IMG/VR virus record: IMGVR_UViG_3300046746_000178
Location: 1 to 21,365 of that record
DNA from: a virus
DNA length: 21,365 nt
Strand: one strand, 5' to 3'
In this document: in pieces, positions 16,035 to 21,365 of the stretch
Layout: every line of letters begins with the position of its first letter
Position numbering within the stretch: position 1 is the stretch's first letter
Made by a program: the position numbers and the translations under genes
The notes under the pieces: model-generated
Told to the model about the DNA's origin: nothing
Seen by the model: only the letters and a program-made list of their open reading frames with translations
Database searches by the model: none

Positions 16035-17630
16035 ATGGCAGGTTTTATAGAAAGAAATGGACCATTAAGTACCGGTAAAAGACCGTTCACACTAAGTGAT
16101 ACACTAAAAAGACTCTCGTCTTTTGGAATGTATTACGATGATTTAGTCTTAAGGCAGTCTCAGGCAATAGGTCCAGTAGAAGATGAATTTGGATATGGCC
16201 AAATGAATCAAATGGGTCTAGACGACGATAATATGTATGGCGCATTCGCCGCATTATCGATGGCAGACACCAACATGAGAAAAAATATTCCTTTCTTTGA
16301 TCAAGGCTATGAAGGTAAAAGAGACGAATTAAGAAGATTTTCAACCCATGACGAAATAGAAGATATATTAGATATTTTATGTGATGAGTCTATCGTATAT
16401 GATAACAAAAACTTTATTGGAAATCCAGAACTTATTGGAATGGATGTTTCTGAAGAAGTTACTAAATATTTAAATAAATCTTTTAGGGATATTTACCAAT
16501 ACTTTGGTTTTAATCAAGATCAATCAGCATGGTACTTCTTTAGAAAATTCTTAATTGATGGTTATCTTTCTTTTGAAATTATTTATAGCCCTGAGCAAGA
16601 TCAGATTATAGGATTTAAAGAAATAGATCCTATTACATTAATGCCAGGTTATAATAAAGATGACGGTAAAAAGGTATGGATTCAATTTAAAGACGATCCG
16701 GTTAAGGAGAGGGTCCTATATGATTCACAGATCATCTATCTTTCTTATTCTTCAATAACCACTGCATCTAGGGTAAGTTACTTAGAAAGACTCGTAAGAG
16801 CCTTTAACTTGATGAGAATTATGGAACATACTAGAGTTATCTGGGCAGTTACTAATTCTTCGTATAGAATGAAGTTTATTATTCCTGTTGGTGGTAAATC
16901 TAAAACAAGAGCAAAACAATCTCTTGCACAATTAATGGGTAATTATAAAGAAGTTGTAGACTTTGATTGGGATTCAGCTACATTAGCGACTAATGGAAAA
17001 CCAATGCTTCAATTTAACAAAGAATACTGGTTACCATCTAAAGAAGGAGAATCTCCAGAGATTGAAACTTTAGGAGGAGACGGTCCTGAATTATCAGATA
17101 CAGAAGCACTTAAATATTTCAATGATAAATTAAAAATGGTTTCTAAAATACCATTCAATAGATTTATGTATGAAGACGGTGGAGGTGACTTTAATTTAGC
17201 AGCCGATGGTATGATTAGAGATGAAATTAAGTTTTCTAAATTTATCAAAAGATTACGTTCTTCTTTCCAAGAAATTTTAGTAAAACCACTATGGTTACAA
17301 ATGTGTCTTAAGTTTCCTGAATTTAAAGATGATGCAGGGTTTAGAACTCAAATAGCTATTCAATTTAATGAAGAGAATATGTTTGCTGAATTAAAGCAGA
17401 TGGAAATCATGGAGAAACGATTAGACTTTATATCTACAATGCAAGATTCTCTAATGAAAACAGATCCAGTTACTATGGAAGAAATGCCATACTTTGATAT
17501 GGAATTCTTAGTTGATAGATACTTGAAATTATCACCTGACGATAAAGCAGCTAATTTATCATATAGACAAAGACAGGCTAAAGAAGATGCAGAAGAACCA
17601 GAGGTAGATCCAATGGACATGGGCTTCTAG
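16035..17630 (+). CDS. 20: Portal vertex protein (T4 gp20-like)
   Basis: Dodecameric portal through which DNA is packaged and to which the neck binds. Length 531 matches T4 gp20 (524). Recognisable segments include an early EIEDILDILCDESI helix, LSFEIIY with FKEIDPITLMP (the portal wing), the segment SYLERLVRAFNLMRIMEHTR, KFIIPVGG, and GGDFNLAADGMIRDEIKFSKFI with the following stem helix. The acidic C-terminus (EEPEVDPMDMGF) is short. It opens the head cassette, whose order (portal, core protein, protease-scaffold, capsid) is the T4 one. Confidence 0.95.
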   Translation: MAGFIERNGPLSTGKRPFTLSDTLKRLSSFGMYYDDLVLRQSQAIGPVEDEFGYGQMNQMGLDDDNMYGAFAALSMADTNMRKNIPFFDQGYEGKRDELRRFSTHDEIEDILDILCDESIVYDNKNFIGNPELIGMDVSEEVTKYLNKSFRDIYQYFGFNQDQSAWYFFRKFLIDGYLSFEIIYSPEQDQIIGFKEIDPITLMPGYNKDDGKKVWIQFKDDPVKERVLYDSQIIYLSYSSITTASRVSYLERLVRAFNLMRIMEHTRVIWAVTNSSYRMKFIIPVGGKSKTRAKQSLAQLMGNYKEVVDFDWDSATLATNGKPMLQFNKEYWLPSKEGESPEIETLGGDGPELSDTEALKYFNDKLKMVSKIPFNRFMYEDGGGDFNLAADGMIRDEIKFSKFIKRLRSSFQEILVKPLWLQMCLKFPEFKDDAGFRTQIAIQFNEENMFAELKQMEIMEKRLDFISTMQDSLMKTDPVTMEEMPYFDMEFLVDRYLKLSPDDKAANLSYRQRQAKEDAEEPEVDPMDMGF

Positions 17631-17634
17631 AAAA

Positions 17635-17644
17635 AGAATATATA
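17635..17644 (+). promoter_or_regulatory. Putative promoter motif AGAATATATA before the core-protein gene
   Basis: Same 10-mer as at 15991, here wholly intergenic, just after the portal stop and 25 bases before the next ATG. Confidence 0.35.
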
Positions 17645-17669
17645 ATCAATAGTGAAAATATAAAATAAG

Positions 17670-18467
17670 ATGGCAATAATATTTTACGTAAGCGAAAAGA
17701 ATAGCGAATATACTCAAATCAATTTTTTCAAGACAGAAAAAGAAGCATTGAAATATGGTATATCTAAATGGTCAGATTTTGACATGTTTGGTGACCCAGA
17801 CAGCAAAGAAGATTCATACGACGAGGATAACGATACATGGTGGGAAGGTGAATCTATTAACCCAAGGGGAGATGGACTTTTAATGTCATGGGAAGAAGAT
17901 CGAGTATATCTACAGAGTGCTGATGACGAAGAGGCAAGAAAATTCATACGAGGTTCAAAGCACTGGAGTCGAGGTTCCGCCATTTTCTTTGATAGTTTCA
18001 AAAAAGGTATGTACGGGATTTTAGGTAATGGAACAATAGAAGGTAAAGGTTACACATGGACATTTGAAAAAGGTAAGGTTAATGAATCATATACTGAAAT
18101 GAAACACTTACAAACATTTAAAAATTATTCTTCAATAAAGGAAGATGCCAGAGAAGTAGGTGAAGAATCTGACGTTATCGTTGATGACATTCTCCTAGAT
18201 TCAGGTGAAAAGATTAAATCAGCTGAAATCATAGGAGTTATTAAAACTAGCAAGACTGAAAAGGAATTTAAAGAATATTTCTATGATGAATATGGAAATA
18301 ACGCATTCACGGAAGAGGATATGCAGACTCTTGTAAAGTATTATTTAGAAGTAGAAACAGAAGAAACTGCTAAAGAAACTGAAGAAGAGGAAGAAGAAAA
18401 GAAGAAAGAAGACGGTGAAGAATCAGGTGGTGATTTATCTGGCGATTTAGCAGATTTAGAAATATAG
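17670..18467 (+). CDS. Probable prohead core protein (gp67/gp68 position), two-part
   Basis: Lies between portal and protease, where T4 has the prohead core genes 67 and 68. Residues 1-135 are an acidic domain that I do not recognise, with Trp-rich patches and strands. The second part starts at Met144 with MKHLQTFKNYSSIKEDA, which looks like a free N-terminus of a T4-type prohead protein (T4 gp23 and others start with short KTxQEF-like peptides). It ends in a Glu/Lys-rich, low-complexity stretch and a Gly/Asp tail, as expected of core proteins that are later degraded. It may be a fusion of a new domain to a gp67/68-like protein, or the internal ATG at 18099 may be used. No nuclease or ATPase motif is seen. 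Confidence 0.75.
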   Translation: MAIIFYVSEKNSEYTQINFFKTEKEALKYGISKWSDFDMFGDPDSKEDSYDEDNDTWWEGESINPRGDGLLMSWEEDRVYLQSADDEEARKFIRGSKHWSRGSAIFFDSFKKGMYGILGNGTIEGKGYTWTFEKGKVNESYTEMKHLQTFKNYSSIKEDAREVGEESDVIVDDILLDSGEKIKSAEIIGVIKTSKTEKEFKEYFYDEYGNNAFTEEDMQTLVKYYLEVETEETAKETEEEEEEKKKEDGEESGGDLSGDLADLEI

Positions 18468-18495
18468 AAAAAATGAAAAATCATTATTCTTCAAA

Positions 18496-18504
18496 AGATA
18501 TATA
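18496..18504 (+). promoter_or_regulatory. Putative promoter motif AGATATATA before the protease-scaffold gene
   Basis: Exact copy of the 9-mer at 10735 and 13036, followed by AACAAAC, 22 bases before the ATG, in a 59-base intergenic gap. Confidence 0.4.
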
Positions 18505-18526
18505 AACAAACATAGTATCAAAATAT

Positions 18527-20566
18527 ATGAATACGAAAAACAATCTATTAATCCTAGAAAGATCTTCTAGTGAACTGGAATTTAAACAAAAGGATGGTAT
18601 ATACGTCCTTGAAGGAGTTTTTGGTGAAATTGACAAAAAGAATAGAAACAATAGAATCTATACTGAGTCAGAATACGTTCCTCAAATTGAAGCTCTTCAA
18701 GCGAAGATAGGTTCTTCTAAACTATTAGGAGAATTAGACCACCCTCAAACATTTGATGTATCTTTAAAGAATGTATCTCACATTATTGAAGAATTATCAT
18801 ATGATAAAGAAACAAAACAAGTAAAGGGTAAGATCAGATTATTAGATACAGAAGCAGGCCGCCAGGCTAAAGCTTTAGTTGATGCTGGTGTTCCTCTTCA
18901 AATTTCATCTAGAGCAGCTGGTCAAGTTGAATCTAATGGAACTGTTAAAATTAAACAATTATTTACGTATGATTTAGTTGCAGATCCAGGTTTTGAAAAT
19001 GCAGAATTAAAAAGAGTAAATGAATCATTTGGATTCGAAAACGATTCTGACATTCAAATCTATGAAATTAGCGATACAAAAGAACTTTTAACAACCGAAA
19101 ATAAAACTGAAACAAAAATGGCTGAATCAAAATTCGTAAGTACAGAAGATTTTAACAAATATTCACAGTACTTATCAAGCGAAATCAAGTCTCTTAAAGA
19201 AGAAGTAACTTCTTTAACTGGAGACGAATCTGTTAAGTCTGAAGTTGAAAGCGTTAAAGAATATTCAAACTATCTTGCTGAAAAATTAGAAAAAACAATT
19301 GAATACTCTGCATATTTAGCCGAAAACTTAGATAACACGATTACAACAAATAACGAAATATCTGAGAAATTAGATAATAGCATTTCATACTCTGAGCATA
19401 TTGCTGAAGGTGTTGAATCAATTAAAGATTACACTAACTATTTAGCAGAATCTTACAACGAAGGTGCTACAACACATGAAAACTTATTAAAATACATTGA
19501 CTATTTAAAAGAAAACTTAGAAAAAGTTACTGAATATGCAGAATACGTTGCAGAAACAGTTAATTCTAACTTATTACTAGAAGATGAAGCTGGTAAAGAA
19601 GTTGAAGAAATTGAAGATGAAGACGATTCTACAGATGTTACTGAACCTACAGTTGATGCTGAAGGAAATGAACTAGATCATGGTGCCGAAGTTGAAGATA
19701 AATCTGACGAATTAGAAGATGAGTTAGAAGATACAGTTGACGATGCAGGTGATGAAGAAATTTCTGAAGAAGAAGACGTTGAAGCAGTTGAAGAAACTGA
19801 AGAAGACGTTGAAGAAGGTAATGCATTTGGTGCTGCAAGAGCAAAAGCTATCGCAGACGGAGAAGAAGAATTTACAGTAGATGGAGAAACTTTCAAAGTT
19901 AAAGATGTTGACGCTGAAGATAAAGAAAATGCTGAAGAGTTTGTAGAAGAAGAAGTTGAAGCTACAGAAGAATCAGAAGAAGTTGAAGCTACTGAAGAAT
20001 CAGAAGAATCAGAAGACGTTGAAGAAGCAGTAGATGCATTAGATTCATACAAATCTGAAATTACTTCTAAATTATCTGCTTTAATTGAAAAAGCAACTGC
20101 TAAAGAAAATTCTAATCCTCATTTCTTTAGATTTATTTCTGAAGCTAAGAAATCAGAATACAATGAATTATCTACTGAAGATCAATCTACAGTATTAAAG
20201 GCAGTAGAAGGTAAAGGATTCTTAACAGAAGGACAAATTATTACTCTATGGAATTCTTCATTAATCAAAGCTGATAACACTAGCGAACCTAATGTTATTG
20301 CAATGATGCCAGAAGAATATAAAGAAACATGGTCTAAATTATCTGAAGCTAAGAAAACAGCTCTTTTAGCACAATCTAAATATCATAAGTTAGAAACTTC
20401 TTATCAAGTAAGAAACTTCTGGCAAACTAGAGATCTTAGAGACGTTGCAGTAGTTATGGAAAAAGTAGAAACGGTAAATGAAGCTGCAGTTGAAGCTCCA
20501 GCTAAAAAACCTTTATACGATTTAACTAACGTAAAAGAAGAACTAGCTAAGAAATTTAAGAAGTAA
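18527..20566 (+). CDS. Fused prohead protease and scaffold protein (gp21-gp22-like)
   Basis: One 679-residue frame joins two jobs that T4 encodes as genes 21 (212 aa) and 22 (269 aa). Residues 1-170 are the prohead protease: a GVFGEI strand, NRNNRIY, GELDHP with His72, VSH with His85, and ISSRAAG with Ser127/Ser128, the expected His and Ser catalytic regions. Residues 198-350 are a coiled coil of tetradecad YSxYLAExL repeats. Residues 352-510 are extremely acidic low complexity (EDVEAVEETEED), and residues 510-679 a helical, Lys-rich end, as in scaffolds. An internal ATG at 19118 follows an A-rich leader. In T4 the protease cuts after I/LxE; candidate sites such as FISE-A lie inside. No stop or frameshift separates the parts. 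Confidence 0.9.
   Translation: MNTKNNLLILERSSSELEFKQKDGIYVLEGVFGEIDKKNRNNRIYTESEYVPQIEALQAKIGSSKLLGELDHPQTFDVSLKNVSHIIEELSYDKETKQVKGKIRLLDTEAGRQAKALVDAGVPLQISSRAAGQVESNGTVKIKQLFTYDLVADPGFENAELKRVNESFGFENDSDIQIYEISDTKELLTTENKTETKMAESKFVSTEDFNKYSQYLSSEIKSLKEEVTSLTGDESVKSEVESVKEYSNYLAEKLEKTIEYSAYLAENLDNTITTNNEISEKLDNSISYSEHIAEGVESIKDYTNYLAESYNEGATTHENLLKYIDYLKENLEKVTEYAEYVAETVNSNLLLEDEAGKEVEEIEDEDDSTDVTEPTVDAEGNELDHGAEVEDKSDELEDELEDTVDDAGDEEISEEEDVEAVEETEEDVEEGNAFGAARAKAIADGEEEFTVDGETFKVKDVDAEDKENAEEFVEEEVEATEESEEVEATEESEESEDVEEAVDALDSYKSEITSKLSALIEKATAKENSNPHFFRFISEAKKSEYNELSTEDQSTVLKAVEGKGFLTEGQIITLWNSSLIKADNTSEPNVIAMMPEEYKETWSKLSEAKKTALLAQSKYHKLETSYQVRNFWQTRDLRDVAVVMEKVETVNEAAVEAPAKKPLYDLTNVKEELAKKFKK
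19103..19120 (+). promoter_or_regulatory. Possible internal translation start for a separate scaffold protein
   Basis: Met198 of the fusion is preceded by AAAACTGAAACAAAA, an A-rich stretch like the leaders of real starts in this window (for example AAAATAAACAAA at 4346). Starting here would give a 482-residue scaffold (19118-20566) without the protease, beginning exactly where the protease domain ends. This would resemble the nested protease/scaffold pair C/Nu3 of phage lambda. Inference only. Confidence 0.35.
19160..19561 (+). repeat. Tetradecad coiled-coil repeat in the scaffold part
   Basis: The encoded motif Y-S/T-x-Y-L-A-E-x-L recurs at Tyr212, 246, 260, 288, 302, 323 and 337. The spacing is 14 (or 21 or 28) residues, i.e. 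whole heptads, apart from the first gap of 34. The repeats are degenerate at the DNA level, so they are old. Confidence 0.75.
19952..20005 (+). repeat. 27-bp tandem duplication in the acidic region
   Basis: Units 19952-19978 and 19979-20005 differ at one base (ACA versus ACT) and both code EVEATEESE. A partial third copy follows. This is a recent in-frame expansion of the scaffold's acidic segment. Confidence 0.85.
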
Positions 20567-20569
20567 TAT

Positions 20570-20718
20570 CTTAATATTTTAAGAAAAACGTAAAAAACGT
20601 AAATATAATAACAATATATAGTATATCGATAATCAGATAAGAAGAAAAAATCTGACATACATCGAGAAGATCTGAAAAGATCGATTTAAACAACCATTAA
20701 AAAAAACAAAATAATAAA
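20570..20718 (+). promoter_or_regulatory. Leader of the major capsid gene, with alternative hairpins
   Basis: A 152-base gap, the longest in the window. It holds a weak CTTAA/TTAAG hairpin (20570-20583) without a T-run, two ACGTAAA copies (near 20588-20602), an AT-rich ACAATATATA (20611-20620) similar to the late motif, and a hairpin-forming part. TCAGAT at 20633-20638 can pair with ATCTGA at 20650-20655 or with a second ATCTGA at 20670-20675, and ATCGA/TCGAT (20661-20665 and 20681-20685) forms another stem. The ATG follows A-rich AAAACAAAATAATAAA. A long leader suits a highly expressed mRNA; the role is inferred. Confidence 0.4.
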
Positions 20719-21365
20719 ATGGCAAATTTAATTAACTCTGCAGAAGTTAGAGAAACTTGGGCTCCGATCATCGAATCAGCTACAGGTATCAACGAAGCAG
20801 AAAAACTAGCGTGGATGTCAGAATACTGTCATAACCACAAACTTTACGAAGATGCTCACATCATGTCTTTAGGGACTGCTGGTAACATCTACGGTATGGG
20901 CCCTGCTACATTACCTTCAGTTGACGCTAACGGTAATGCAGTAAACGGTTCAGGTGATAAAGCTCCAACTTTATTACCATTAGCAATGCAAGTTGCTGCA
21001 CAAACTATCGGTTTAGACTTAGTACCAGTTGTACCAATGGCTGGACCAATGGGTCTTTTATCTTACTTAGACTTCGTTTACGAAGGTGGTAAAATAGCTG
21101 GTACTACTGCTCCAACTTACGTAAAAGCTTCTGCTGCTCCAAATGACGGTAGAGATGCAATAGGTGAGTCAAGATTAGATGGTATGTCAATCTATGACGT
21201 TTCTGACGTTTCAGGTACTATCTCTGCTGCTTTCCCAGCCGACACTAATATCGAATTAGTAAAAGCTTTAGAAGACCACATTAAAGGTTTTGCTGCTGCT
21301 GATAAGGATGGTAATCCATTCTCAAGAGAAGCTGGTGAACAGACTCCTGACAACATCATGGGTCT
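20719..21365 (+). CDS. 23: Major capsid protein (T4 gp23-like), N-terminal part
   Basis: The first 215 codons of the capsid gene; it runs off the window end. The start MANLINSAEVRETWAPIIE parallels the T4 gp23 start (AELLNKWKPLLE), and the segment LDLVPVVPMAGPMGLLSYLDFVY matches the T4 block FDICGVQPMNSPTGQVFALR. T4 gp23 loses 65 N-terminal residues to the prohead protease at an I/LxE site. Here LYE at residues 42-44 is a candidate cleavage site, with INE at 24-26 another. Codons look strongly biased to GCT, GGT and TTA, as in highly expressed genes. It follows the protease-scaffold gene as in T4 (21-22-23). Confidence 0.95.
   Translation, partial: MANLINSAEVRETWAPIIESATGINEAEKLAWMSEYCHNHKLYEDAHIMSLGTAGNIYGMGPATLPSVDANGNAVNGSGDKAPTLLPLAMQVAAQTIGLDLVPVVPMAGPMGLLSYLDFVYEGGKIAGTTAPTYVKASAAPNDGRDAIGESRLDGMSIYDVSDVSGTISAAFPADTNIELVKALEDHIKGFAAADKDGNPFSREAGEQTPDNIMG

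Noticed and set aside
19647-20052. Antisense ORFs over the scaffold region (Leu/Gln-rich and Ser/Thr-rich)
   Set aside because: They are mirror images of the acidic GAA-repeat coding in the + strand; low complexity, no start context, fully inside a clear gene.
1-21365. CRISPR arrays, tRNA genes, insertion sequences, homing endonuclease genes
   Set aside because: No regularly spaced direct repeats, tRNA-like folds, transposase motifs, or GIY-YIG/HNH/LAGLIDADG motifs were seen, even next to the split polymerase.

Overview
This is a segment of a T4-like (Straboviridae-related, but distant) myovirus genome. All genes lie on the + strand, are tightly packed and often overlap (TAATG or ATGA junctions). 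The DNA is AT-rich. Almost no start codon has a Shine-Dalgarno sequence; most follow A-rich leaders such as AATAAACAAA. This is what is known for Bacteroidota genes, so I infer a Bacteroidota (probably flavobacterial) host. Attribution to a phage rests on the set of T4 core genes; the host is inference.

Layout. 1-2244: nucleotide supply, the end of nrdB then nrdA without an ATP cone. 2244-2332: three stacked hairpins, the last a strong intrinsic terminator. 2390-10734: replication and recombination: a probable sliding clamp (gp45), the C-terminal half of a split family B DNA polymerase (gp43), two small unknown proteins, UvsX recombinase, a small winged-helix-like protein, the gp41 helicase, a candidate gp33-like late co-activator, and the gp47/gp46 (Mre11/Rad50-like) nuclease. 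10777-13829: an AAA+ ATPase, a gp15-like tail sheath stabiliser and an unknown coiled-coil protein, closed by a second terminator. 13933-16001: the gp55-like late sigma factor, the gp4-like head completion nuclease, a 2-oxoglutarate/Fe(II) oxygenase and an unknown conserved phage protein. 16035 to the end: the head cassette: portal (gp20), an acidic probable core protein, a fused prohead protease-scaffold (gp21-gp22) and the start of the major capsid gene (gp23).

How it fits together. In T4 the gp45 clamp serves both replication and late transcription (with gp55 and gp33); candidates for all three are here. The head genes follow the T4 order 20-67/68-21-22-23, but two of the steps look merged. 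The most notable points are the protease-scaffold fusion with a possible nested scaffold start, the polymerase split between motif A and motif B, a recurring AGATATATA-type motif before late genes, and a structured RNA island after nrdA.
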